Positions 37,500 through 48,611 of a stretch of DNA of 64,000 bases are shown one piece after another (within the stretch, counting starts at the first letter, position 1; every line of letters begins with the position of its first letter). This DNA is from Ziziphus jujuba (lineage: Eukaryota > Streptophyta > Magnoliopsida > Rosales > Rhamnaceae). The stretch is from NCBI RefSeq assembly GCF_031755915.1, contig NC_083388.1:22346001-22410000 (forward strand), written 5' to 3'. A program made the translations under genes and the position numbers. Below the pieces are notes generated by a model. The model saw only the letters and a program-made list of their open reading frames with translations. It was not told where the DNA came from and did not search any database.

Positions 37500-38190
37500 C
37501 ATAGTCATGTCACTCCCAAAAAATAAATAAATAAATAAATAAAAGAAAAAAATGACATAGTCTTTTTTTTTTTTTTTTTGCTTGAAGAAAAAAGTGATAT
37601 AGTCATGCCACATGCTTAGAACTTCTTTACATTGTTACAAACGAAAAGGAAAAATAAAAATTAACAATAAAAGAAAGAAAAAATCAAATAAAAATATTTA
37701 TGGTTCAAACACTGTTACAAAGAAAAGGGAAAAACAAATATAAACAATAAAAAGTAAAAAAATAAAAATAAAAAATACGATAGAAAACAAAGGGAAATTT
37801 AAAAAAAAAAAATCGGAGATAAGAAAAAATATATATATGGGATACAAAAAGGAAAACAATGAAAAAGAAAAAAAAATAAAAAAATGGAAAAATAAGAAAA
37901 AAGAACTGAAGATAAGATTCCAAAAAAAAAAAAAAAAAAGCTGATAGAAAACGGAAAATAAGAAAAAAGAAAAAAAAATTAGAAAACTGTAGATTAAAAA
38001 AAGAAAGAATACGTGATAGGGAAAAAGAAAAAAAAAAAAAAAGATAACTGATATAAGAAATTTTTGTAAAAAATAAAAAAATAAAAAAGAAGAAAAAAAA
38101 CTGATAAAAGAACTAAGATAAATTTTAAAAAAAATGCATTGGGAAGATAAGGAAGAAAAAGAAAATAAAAAAAATAAAAAAAAAAAAGTT
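37500..38190. repeat. A-rich, purine-biased tract
   Basis: About 690 bases made mostly of A runs broken by G, T or short words. Words of the type CTGATA..AAG recur (around 37940, 38047, 38101 and 38188), which suggests a decayed tandem repeat. The frames on the minus strand are phenylalanine runs and not genes. Confidence 0.7.
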
Positions 38191-39172
38191 GATGTAAGTG
38201 ATAGCTCACAAAGGATTAGAATAGTGTTAATTTTTTAGTTGTTCTGAACAAGTTTTCGAAGGAAAAAAAACAAGAAACGTAAAAGAATGGAATGAGAAAA
38301 TTTCAATCCGACACATTTGGATACATACGCAAAGACTCGATTCTGTATCTTTCTCTCTCCATAACTTTCTCTCTCCAACATATAGTATAGAGCTGGCGTA
38401 TATAAACTCTCTCTTTAAAACTTTACAACTTAAAATTTTCTCTTTCTAAAACTTTCACTCTCTAAGATGGAAAAAACTCAGATCGAACAGAAACGATGAA
38501 AGAAACAAATTAAAACAATGTGTATTTCATTATTTTTAAAACAAGTGAAAATCATATCATTTTATTGATCTCTAACTTTTATTTATTTTTTTATTTGTTT
38601 TCTGAAAACTGTTTTTGAAAATTGCTAATCAAGTGGTCTTATTTTTTGTTTTGAGAACAGTTTTCTGTTTAAACAATTCAAAAGGGGTCTAAACTTTTCG
38701 AAACCTTCTGGTCTCAGGAAGGAAAGAATGAATATAAGCTTGCATGTCTATTAGCGGTAAAGCCAGCCTACCATTTATAACGCACCTCATCAAATTTTCC
38801 ACGATATCGAGTGCATGAAATCGAAGCTCCTATATTGCTGAATAAATAAAATACATGAATATCATTTTTGCCTTCACTAATTCAAAGCAAACTTGAATAA
38901 ACTATAGTCCACGTAAAGACAGCCCAAATGATAAGTAATCCACTTTTTGAAAACATTACAAGCCAAAAAAGACAATTTACTTGTCACGACAGGTAGTGTA
39001 AGCACTAATATATTGCTGAATTTTTACCAGGTACTTGTATATTGGATTATGAGAGATGCTGTCAGCTACACATTGCTATAACTTTTTTTGTTCTTTTTTT
39101 TTGGGTCAACTATACATTGCTGTTATGTAGTTGGGACTTTGATCATATGAAAAGAGTTTAGAAGTAACATCT

Positions 39173-40822
39173 AAGCCTTCCAAGATATTGATTATCCGAA
39201 TTATTGTCTTATTCTCCCTTCTTTTGCCACTTTCAAGTTTTACAGACTTCAATTATCCTGCAGTTTTCAACTTTGGTGATTCAAACTCGGACAATGGTGG
39301 ATTTGTTGCTGGTTTTGGTTTCCACCTTGTCCCACCTAATGGACAAATATACTTCAAAACTCCTTCTGGGAGATTTTCTGATGGCCGTCCGAATGTAGAT
39401 TTTCTCAGTAAATTTCTCACCCTTATACTTGAAATATTATATGCTGTGCTAAGTAATTGAAAATCATTTCCTCCTAAAAAGAGCTGCTTCAGTACTATAA
39501 AACTTATGAGAGATTTCATTGAAGTACAGCACTTGCACTTCAAAATTCAGTTCTTTTTTTCAACTTTGGCTATTGAAATTCTGATACCGGCAATCTGTTA
39601 TCTGATGGATTTCAGAAACCATCTGGGAAATACTTCGATTACCCTCTCAGCATTGAATTTCGTAGTAAATCTTGTGCCTTAAAGCTCTGTTCTGCTATTG
39701 TCCTTCATGCTCCCCTGTTTTCCTCTGTTTTTTAAGTTGTGTTTTGGATGTGAAACTATTGAATTGCTATCTAAAGTTGTATCCATGCAACATCTTCAAT
39801 CTTGAGCTATGATTGCAGGAAACTTGTTCGATTGATGCATGTATCCTTCAAAAAAAAAAATTATATGCAACTTCTGTTGGAATGTTTGACAGAAATGTAC
39901 TTTTTCTTATTTGTTTTCAGATATAAATATTGATAAATATTTGCCAATGGAAAGCTCTTTCCAGAAGGGCCTCTGGATGTTTGATATAGGAAAGAATTAT
40001 CTGTCTTTTGCTCTTTTAACCAAAACATTGGATGAGATCCTTCCCTGGATTCCTATCATTTTATTAGAATTCGAAACAGGAATAAAGGTAAAGCTTCATC
40101 GACACTGGACAAAGGACGATTACTACTTCTGTTATACAAAACTTGCATAGAATTAATTGATCATTGCTTTGTCACTCTTTGCTTGACTTATTTGCTTGCT
40201 TTACAGAAACTATATGACCAAGGGGCCAGCAACTGACCCATCAAAGCTTGATGAATTAGGATGTTTAAGCTCCCACTATGAAGCTGCTAAAGATTTTAAT
40301 CTGCTGCTTCATGCCCTTTATAAAAAGTTTCAGGGTCAATATGCAGATGCAAAAATTACGCATGTTGATATTGTGACCGTTAAATTTGACTTGATTGCAA
40401 ATTACTCTCGATATGGTTAGCATCTCTTAGCACTTGTCACTCTGTTGTTTTGACTCCCTCTTTCACAAATAAAGTAGAGAGGGCAAATCTGTCACATAAG
40501 ATTTCCGTTATGGCAGTATTAAGCTCATGGAGATTGATTTTGTGCGTAACAACAATTTGCAGGATTTAAACAACCTATGATGGCTTGCTGTGGATATGGA
40601 GGTCCACCATTCAACTTTGATAGTGAAATTATTTGTGGTCAGACAAAGATTTTAAACGGAACTTCAGTCACAGCCAAAGCTTGGAGTACCATAATATCAG
40701 TTGGGATGGTATTCATTTCACAGAAGCAGCAAATAAGTATGTTGCATTGCAAATACTCACTGGGAAATATTTTGATCACCTTTCTCAGACAAAACGCCTT
40801 TCTTTTGGAACATCAAGCCTTA
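39173..40822 (+). pseudogene. GDSL esterase/lipase, copy 6 (broken)
   Basis: Exon 1 (39173-39407) still encodes FGDSNSDNG, but the start codon is changed (CCATGG became CTAAGC) and Gly/Asp positions are altered. A decayed exon 1b follows (39535-39664). Exon 2 is deleted except for its last 20 or so bases near 39762, and its donor is lost. Exon 3 (39921-40087) is open but block III reads GKNY for GQND, losing the Asp. Exon 4 (40207-40415) lacks about 70 bases covering FWIHNTGP. Exon 5 (from 40563) is frameshifted before the catalytic Asp-His block. The upstream region is nearly that of copy 3, so the two probably arose from one duplication. Confidence 0.9.
39535..39664 (+). pseudogene. Relic of GDSL exon 1b inside copy 6
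   Basis: TTCAACTTTGGC, AATTCTGATACCGGCAAT, CCATCTGGGAAATACT and a TTGAATTTCGTAGTAAAT end align with exon 1b. The same internal segment is missing as in copies 3 and 4. Confidence 0.75.
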
Positions 40823-41996
40823 ATAGGCACAACATTTACTCTTTCCTGTTTTCCCAATTTCTTAAAAATCTGCTAATTACTGTAAGCCTAACAAGAACCA
40901 TAACTAATACTAATGTATTTCAGCATTTGGCATTAGGTTCTCTGTTTCTCACATATACGATGTATTTGTTTTTATAAGGTGATATGATAAAAATGGAGGT
41001 GACCGGGGGAAAAAAAAGCCTTGCTACATTTAATAAACAATGCAATTGTTTTCCGTAATTGGGTTTTGATGGCTTAGAGGAGCCAAGTAAAGCTAAGGTA
41101 GGTGAAGTTTTCAAGCTTTTTTGGCCTTAAAGAGAAACTTGAAGTTTCCATTACACCCTTCCATTCATTACTTGCCCTTAGAGTTAACTATTATCTTTCA
41201 TCAATCTCTGTCTTTTGGTATTTAATATCTATGCTGACAAATTTAGTGGGAAAGTGCACCATCAAAATGAGAGTTTTTGTTTTTGTTTTTGTTTTTTTTT
41301 TTTTTTCCCTCATTTTTCTGACAGATGAAGTGGAATATCACTACTATTACTCTATAAATCATCAAATTTCAGCAAATGGCAACAGGTCAAAGATTTGGTA
41401 AATTCTTTACTTTTTCTTTTTTTCTTTTATTTTTTTTGAAGGACTTATAACATTCTTGTACATTTTAACAAAATGATATTAAAAAGTATAAGGTAAACTT
41501 TTCTCGAATTTCAAACTAACAAATTTCTTACAGTCTGTCGGTGACACGTAGTTAACAGAAAACATAAAAATGGGAATCAATGAAGATTTGATTCAGTTCA
41601 TGTCAGGCCGTGGTGGTGGAGATTTTGCACCGAGTAAAATATAATAAACAGGATGTCAGAATCAACAAAAATCAAAACAAACTCTTTCATTAAAATAAAA
41701 AATAAAAAATAAAAAATAAAAATAAAAACAAAAGTATATCGAGATTTTATTTAATATTATTATTACCAAGTGATATACATGCTATTATTCTATCGGCTTA
41801 TATACATTTTATCTCTTAATAATTCACTTTTCCATGTTTAAATTATATATTAATATTTTAACAATTAAATTAATTTAAAATAATGACATGTCACTTGTCA
41901 CATCATTCATGCACTATATTATAACACCTCAGGGCTTTGTTTTTCTATGTCCATCATAGTGTTTGTATTCGGTAGTTGATGTTTGATCTACTAGCC
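40823..41996. other. Intergenic between GDSL copies 6 and 7
   Basis: The conserved 3' flank of the unit extends to about 41240. A T/TG-rich stretch lies at 41275-41310, and an (A3-5 T) repeat at 41693-41730. The rest is AT-rich upstream sequence of copy 7. No gene seen. Confidence 0.5.
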
Positions 41997-42234
41997 ATGG
42001 CTTCCAAGTTCTTGTTTCTCCAAATTATCATATTTTCTTCCATTGTTTCACCTCTAGCAAGTTCTTCGAGAGTCTTCAACTATCCTGCAGTTTTCAACTT
42101 TGGTGATTCAAACTCTGACACTGGTGAAATGACTTCTGGTTTGGGAATGGGTTTGGACCTTCCTTATGGAGAGCACTACTTCAAAAAACCAGCCGGGAGG
42201 GCTTGTGATGGCCGTTTGATTGTAGATTTTCTCA
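41997..42234 (+). CDS. GDSL copy 7, alternative first exon 1a
   Basis: Open exon with a signal peptide and block I ([11 protein letters not shown]), ending [10 protein letters not shown] and the consensus donor CTCA|GTAAAT in phase 1, exactly right for exon 2 at 42898. A second complete first exon (1b) lies 315 bp further on. Using 1a gives about 374 residues with the protein shown under copy 7 from exon 2 on. An ATG six codons upstream (41979) is also in frame; 41997 (MAS) matches the other copies. Confidence 0.75.
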
Positions 42235-42452
42235 GTAAATTTCTCACCCTTTGAGAGTCTTTTTAGTGTCAACTTCACTGTCACAAATATTTGCTTTGCT
42301 ATTTTACCGGAATTTATAATCTTAGATAATCTTTTTACCGTTACAAAATATTTACTACTTTACAGGGATTTATTAGTTATCTTAATTTTCTAGGAGATAA
42401 AGACTAAACGGCTGATTAAGGAAGTCTATCTAAATCACGTCTCTCTCTAACA

Positions 42453-42458
42453 ATAAAA
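42453..42458 (+). promoter_or_regulatory. TATA-like box for exon 1b of GDSL copy 7
   Basis: ATAAAA within CAATAAAAGG, 96 bp before the ATG of exon 1b at 42549. Its distance is like that of the TATATAA before exon 1b of copy 1. Confidence 0.4.
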
Positions 42459-42548
42459 GGCACTATAATCATTGTACTTGGTGCTTAGATAAACGTGAAG
42501 GGCATTATTAGTCTAACAACCAGTGAATCACTGTTAGCATTTTTCAAA

Positions 42549-44135
42549 ATGGCATCCAGGAAGTGTGTTTTCTTGATCTTCTCCTTGTTTTCTATCTGCT
42601 TGACTCTTGCTAATTCCATAAAGTTCAATTACCCTGCTGTTTTCAACTTTGGTGATTCAAATTCTGATACCGGGGACATTTTCTCTGCCGGTATCGAAGC
42701 CCTTTACCCACCATATGGAGAGAAATACTTCCATAGAAGAACTGGGAGATATTGTGATGGCCGTCTCATTGTTGATTTTCTTAGTAAAAATCTAAATCAT
42801 GATGCTATGTTTTGTTTCATTCCTCTGTTTTCCTCTGTTCTATGGCTATTGTCTTGTTTCTTTTAATCCTTATTTCATTTTTGGTAATCAAATGCAGTGG
42901 AGGCAATGGGTCTTCCCTTCCTAAATCCATATCTGGATTCAGTTGGAATGCCAAATTTCCAAAAAGGGTGCAATTTTGCTGCTGCAGGATCTACTATCAT
43001 GCCTGTAACTCCTACGGCATTCTGCCCATTTTCATTTGGAATTCAGGTGGATCAGTTCCTCCGATTTAAAAGCCGGGTTCTTGAATTGCTACCTCAAAGT
43101 ATGTTTATCAATCATCTTGAATCTTGAGCTCTTTAACTGTTGTAAACATTCAGAAAACCAACTTTGATTTGATTGCATTGATGCATATTTTCTTTGGATG
43201 GAAATAATTAGGCACTTTTATATGTTGTCTTTTTTTGTTTTTCAGATGCCAGGGTTGATGAGTATATACCAGCAGAAAACTTTTTCAAGGAGGGGCTATA
43301 CATGTTTGATATAGGCCAGAATGATCTTGCCGGTGCATTTTATCCTAAAACATTGGAGGAGGTTTTAGCCTGGATTCCCACTGTTATAGAAGAATTCGAA
43401 TCTGGAATAAAGGTAAGCAAACGTCATTAATTATATTATTAATTTCGCATGTGTTTCACTCTGATTCATTTGGATTGATTTTTCAGAAACTATATGATAG
43501 TGGGGCAAGGAATTTTTGGATACATAACACAGGTCCTGCTGGATGCTTGCCTCAGAATATTGCACAATTTCAAACTGGCATGTTTGGAAAAGACAAAACA
43601 AACGTTAACAAATTTGGATGTCTTAGAGAACACAACATGGCAGCTAGAGTTTTCAATTTGGAGCTTCATGCACTTTGTGAAAAATTGAAGACTCAATACC
43701 CAGATGTCAATGTTAGATATGTTGATATTTATTCCATAAAATACGACTTGATTGCAAATCACACTAAATATGGTAAGTTAAATATGTGACAACTTATAAC
43801 TCTCCCTTGTCATTTACAATAATATGAAAGTAGTTGATGACGGTCAAAGTTCTGTATTGATTTTTTTTTTCTGGTTTTGTGGTGAACAATAATAATGTGC
43901 AGGGTTTGAAAGCCCTATCAGGGCTTGCTGTGGATATGGAGGTGGAAAATTGAACTATAATATCAATGTAGCATGCGGTCATACGGTGGCCTTGAATGGA
44001 ACTAAAGCCACAGCTAAAGGATGCAGTAACAGTGCAGCATATGTGAGTTGGGATGGAATTCATTACACACAGGCAGCAAATAACTTTGTTGTTCAACGTT
44101 TACTGACTGGAAATTATACTGATCCACCTTTGTAA
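42549..44135 (+). CDS. GDSL esterase/lipase, copy 7 (exon 1b form, intact)
   Basis: Exons 42549-42783, 42898-43098, 43246-43412, 43487-43772 and 43903-44135 give about 373 residues. Signal peptide, [22 protein letters not shown] and SWDGIHYTQAAN are complete, so it should be catalytically competent. It is the most divergent intact copy. Exon 4 has five extra codons around GMFGKDKTN, the CCGYGG loop continues GGKLNY instead of GPPLNY, and the protein stops at YTDPPL, lacking the SDKMPF..K tail of the others. First exon 1b resembles copy 1's 1b (SAGIE..PPYG). The array thus has two lineages, with copies 1 and 7 retaining both first exons. Confidence 0.92.
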
Positions 44136-45169
44136 AAAAGATAGACAAATGTCTTTTTCCTTATGAATCCTTAGGCTTTAGAAGAGCAAATTTGGGCTAT
44201 TGACTTGTTTTAATAATTATTTCATTCTTTCATTTTTTTTTCATTTTTTTTTTTTTTTTTTGGTTAGTATGTAGTAGTTTCTCCTTTAATATTTATGCTT
44301 TGGCTATACTAAAGCAAGCAAATATCTTATGAGTAGATATGATATTAATAACAATTTATCTTATGAGTAGCAAGCAAATATCTTAATTAAGATTTACCCT
44401 AATGTAGATAAGATACTCATAAAGTATGGTGTTGAATGTTTTCTTTTTGATGAATTGTGGATGCATAACTTAGCAGAAGAAAATACATATATGACCAAAA
44501 CAAATAATTTGTTTTTGCTTCATTTTTCTGCAAGATGAAGTAAACTGTTCCACCTGGAAGGGTCTGGATGTCCATCAATGGCAGCATACAGCTGTTTGGC
44601 TCTCGTAATTACAGCTTCATTGAATGATCAAAAAATACAAGTTCATTGTATTTTTATTCTCTAGCCAATACTGCAATAAAATGTTCAATAATATGATGAG
44701 CTTAACTGAAATAGATTTGAGAGAATAATAAGTGAAGTTGACCATCATGGATGGGTGACTATCATCTGGTTATATAATACTGTACATTATAGGGGCAAAA
44801 TACATATATCATTTGCTGGTTAACCCTTCAAACATTCTTACATAACGAATTAGGATTTACATTTACATAACGAATAAATCCTAATGTGTTTTTTTTTGAG
44901 ATAATCCAGTAGCATCATTTTTTTTAATTAAAAATATAATTTCAGTATTATCTTTTATGAAAAGAATATCCATTTATATCTGTTCATTATCTTTATTTTG
45001 TCATATCACTCATATAATTTAAGTGAAATTGAAAAATAATGTGACAAGGGTAGTTTTTAGTCAATTATATTCTAGTAAGGGTAAGATTAGAAATCAATTT
45101 TACAGAAATTTATTCTATAACACTAGATTACACAAGCATATTGAGAAAAATTATTCAACAAAATCAAAA

Positions 45170-45200
<31 letters not shown>

Positions 45201-45504
45201 AATATCTTTATAAATAATAATTCTTATGTTTTATTATTTAAAAAAGAAGAAGCAAAGAGTATAAATAATAATTCTTATGTTTTATTATTTAAAAAAAAAA
45301 ATAGCAAAGAGCAAACGCATATATCCTGAGCCCAAAAAAAAAAAAAAAAACAAGTGCATATAATCCGGTTTTACTTTTTGGGTTCAACAACTGATTAGCT
45401 AGCTATATTTTATCTTTCCATTGATAATGTTCGTATCCGGTTAGAAGATGGCCTTTGTGGCTTCAATCTTTCTTGGATGAGATGTATCTTCGTTTCTTCT
45501 TGTT

Positions 45505-45542
<38 letters not shown>

Positions 45543-45785
45543 CAACTGCAAAATAATTAAGATTCTAAAAATGAACCACATTTTTGTTAAAACAATAATA
45601 CTGTAGATATCAATTTGTTCAGCAAAATAATATGACTAAATAACGTATCAAAATTATTATACCACATGTCTTATCTTGTTAAAGAAACTGAAAAAGTATG
45701 GTTGTTGAAGTTTTTTTAAAACAAAACAAGAGCAATTTATATAATTCACCAAAAATGTGGGTCAAAAGTATATATATACATATAC

Positions 45786-45817
<32 letters not shown>

Positions 45818-46334
45818 TTTCAATATGGAACACTTTTTAAATTTTGCCTTAAAAGCAGGTCATTATAAAAATTCGATAGCTATATTATATTGTATCCAAT
45901 ATCATATTATATTATGTTTGTGAAAAGAACATGAATGCAATTAATGAACATAAAATATTATCAGTTATTTTATTTCATTTAAGCCAAAAAAAAAAAGAAA
46001 AAAATCCAAAAAATCTTATCTACCTCTGGATCAAGATGCTGAAAAGTAAGGTTGTTGAAGTTGTTTTGTTTTGGTAACAAAATCAGTTTAGGTATTTCAC
46101 ATAAAATTGTGTCAAAATGATAGGTTTTTTCCACTATGAATCGGTAATTTAAATTTTGCTTTTAAAACAGGCCACTTTATGAAATTTCCATAAATATTAT
46201 TTATTATTTTTTAGCAGGAGATTCCATAAAATTATAGCAGTTGGTGCCTAAAAAGGTGAAGAGCATAATGACAATGGCCTTGGTAGTTAAAAAAGAAAAA
46301 AAAGAAAAAAAAAGAAAAAAAAAAAGAAGGCTCT
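44136..46334. other. Intergenic between GDSL copies 7 and 8
   Basis: AT-rich DNA with (TA)n tracts at 45178-45200, 45507-45537 and 45770-45812 and a 51-base tandem pair at about 45210-45309. No gene is supported. The stretch just before 46335 resembles the region upstream of exon 1b of copy 1. Confidence 0.5.
45210..45309. repeat. Two-unit tandem repeat, period about 51
   Basis: TAAATAATAATTCTTATGTT plus TTATTATTTAAAAAA and a GCAAAGAG word occur twice in a row. Confidence 0.85.
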
Positions 46335-47932
46335 ATGGCCTCAAGGAGCTGGATTGTTTACCTGATGTTGACCTCAATATCCATGTGTTTGCCTCTTTCC
46401 AAATCCATTCACTTCAACTTCCCTGCTGCTTTCAACTTTGATGATTTAAATTCCGACACCAGCGAGGCTTGTCTTTGCCGGGATTCAGAACCTTGACCCT
46501 CCAAATGGACAGAGTTACTTCCATTAACCATCTGGTAGATACTGTGATGGCCTTGTCATCATTGATTTTCTTAGTAAATCTTTGTTTCTTGAACCTCTGT
46601 TTTGCTATTTTCCCTGTTTTCCTCTGTTTTTTCTTGTTGGCTTGTTTTTGTCCTTATTTGTTCATGTATAATGTGTGCAGTGGAAGCAATGGATCTGCTA
46701 TTTCTACATTCATATCTGTATTCAGTCGGAAATCCAAGTTTCCGAAAAGGATGTAATTTTGCAGCTGCAGAGTCTACGCGCGGCAGCTGTAACTTCATCT
46801 GTCAGTCCATTTTCTTTTGCAATTCAGGTGTCTCAGTTCCTCCATTTCAAGTCCCGGGTTCTTGAATTGCTAACTTAAGGTGTGTTCATGAAACTTTGAG
46901 GTACTTGATGAATATTTCCTTCAAGAAAGACATGCAAGTCCTTAGCATATAGATGATCTAAAGAAATAAAGGAATGTTTGACAAAAATCTAAATAATTTT
47001 TTTTCATATTTCTTTTCAGGTAAGAAACTTGATAACCATCTGACAAGGAAAAGCTTTTTCAAGAAGGGGCTCTACATGTTTGATATGGGCCAGAATGATA
47101 TTTCTCTTGCCTTTATCCAAAAACTTCGGACGACGTACTTGCCTTGATTCCGAACATTCTGTTAGAATTCAAAATAGGAATAAAGGTAAGCAAGCTTCAT
47201 TTGACAACTAAACAGCAAAACTAGTATTGATTAAACAATCAACATTGGTTTGCCAATATTTGGTATCATTTTTTGGGTTGGTTTTAAGGAGCTATATGAT
47301 CAAGGGACTAGGAATTTTTGGATACACAACACTGGTCCTGTTGGATGCTTGCCGAAGACAATAGTCAAATTTGGAAATTATCCATCAAAGCTTGATGAGC
47401 TAGGATGTCGCAGCTCCAACAATGAAGCTGCTAAAGTTTTCAATCTGCAGCTTCATTCTCTCTGTGAAAAATTGCAGGGTTCAATATGAAGATGCAAATA
47501 AAACACATGTTGATATCTTCACCATCAAATCCAACTTAGTTGCAAATTACTATCGATACTGTTAGTATCTCTTATGACTATCGAGTTCATTTTTAAGCCC
47601 TAGAGATAAATTAGTTTTGCTTTAGTCATATTGACTTTAGCTTTGTATGAACTATTACCTGCAGGATTTGAACAGCCTATTATGGCTTCCTGCGGGTATG
47701 GAGGTCCACCATTGAACCATAATGACCAAATACGCTGTCGTCACACAAAGATTTTGAATTGAACTTCAGTCACAACCAGAGGTGTGATGATAGTTCTGAG
47801 TATGTCAGTTGGGATGGAATTCACTATACAGAGGCAGCAAACCACTATGTTTCTCTACAAACACTCACCAGAAACTATTCCGATCCACCCTTCTCAGATG
47901 AAATGCCTTTCCCTCTGAAGATCAAATTTTAA
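46335..47932 (+). pseudogene. GDSL esterase/lipase, copy 8 (broken)
   Basis: Begins with a 1b-type first exon at 46335 (signal peptide and IHFN recognisable), but block I reads FDDLNSDTS, so the nucleophilic Ser position is Leu, and the frame is lost soon after. Exon 2 (46681-46880) has a deletion in block II (AAAESTR) and an in-frame stop at its end. Exon 3 (47020 on) is frameshifted after GQND. Exon 4 (about 47289 on) is open until a one-base insertion before CAATATG. Exon 5 (about 47666-47932) has the stop TGA after AAGATTTTGAAT and further shifts. No exon 1a is visible upstream. It is the last copy before TLP18.3. Confidence 0.9.
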
Positions 47933-48611
47933 AGGCTTCTCATTGTAGTTTTATTCTTGCCTCTTTTCGAATATTTTAAAATCTACTAATAACTGTAAGC
48001 CAACAAGAACCAATTTCTGAAAATTCTATTCATAATGCCCGTAGGCCAGAAATGCTAACATTGTACATCATCATTTGGCATTATATTTCTCAAATACTAT
48101 TTCTACGATTGCATTTACTATGTATTTGTTTGTTGTAAGGGAATATGACAGAATGTATTTGATTGAATAAAAAAACACAATTCATGCCACCTTTGATATA
48201 CAGTAGAATCGTTTTGTTGAAATAGACCATGAAAAAATTGTTTTCTTTCTGCCTCATTCTGCAGATAGAGTGAAATGTCATTTTCACAACAAAAGCCAGC
48301 AAACTTTATATTTTCAATATGGTACTTGGCTAAAAAGATTGAGACTTCGGAATGGTAATACAGTCATATCCACGTTTTAACTTACAAAGCATTAAGAATG
48401 AACTCTGACACTCCAAGTTAATTGGAAAACTTAGCTCCATTACATATTCTACATACTTAACAAAAACTGTGCCCTTTGCCTCTGAATGCAATTTTTTTTT
48501 TTTTTTCCAATTATTTAAACAAGATCACCTGTATAACTTCATGTTATACATGAAAAAGTAATTAACGAGAAGTAGACTGGATAGAAAAATTATATAATTC
48601 TAAATATAGTC
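47933..48611. other. Intergenic after the GDSL array
   Basis: Conserved 3' flank of the array unit up to about 48200, then AT-rich DNA forming the 3' side of the minus-strand TLP18.3 gene. No gene seen. Confidence 0.55.

Larger units (their letters stand above)
36356..39172. other. Long non-coding stretch between GDSL copies 5 and 6
   Basis: It contains a short inverted-repeat element (36943-37087), several (TA)n runs (37083-37115, 37322-37346), an extended A-rich purine tract (37500-38190), a promoter-like TATATAA with CT-rich leader near 38398-38470, and the upstream blocks of copy 6 (38735-38805, 38875-38940). No gene is supported. Confidence 0.55.

Noticed and set aside
37705..38209. Two Phe/Tyr-rich minus-strand frames
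   Set aside because: Products of the A-rich tract; composition alone explains the open frames.
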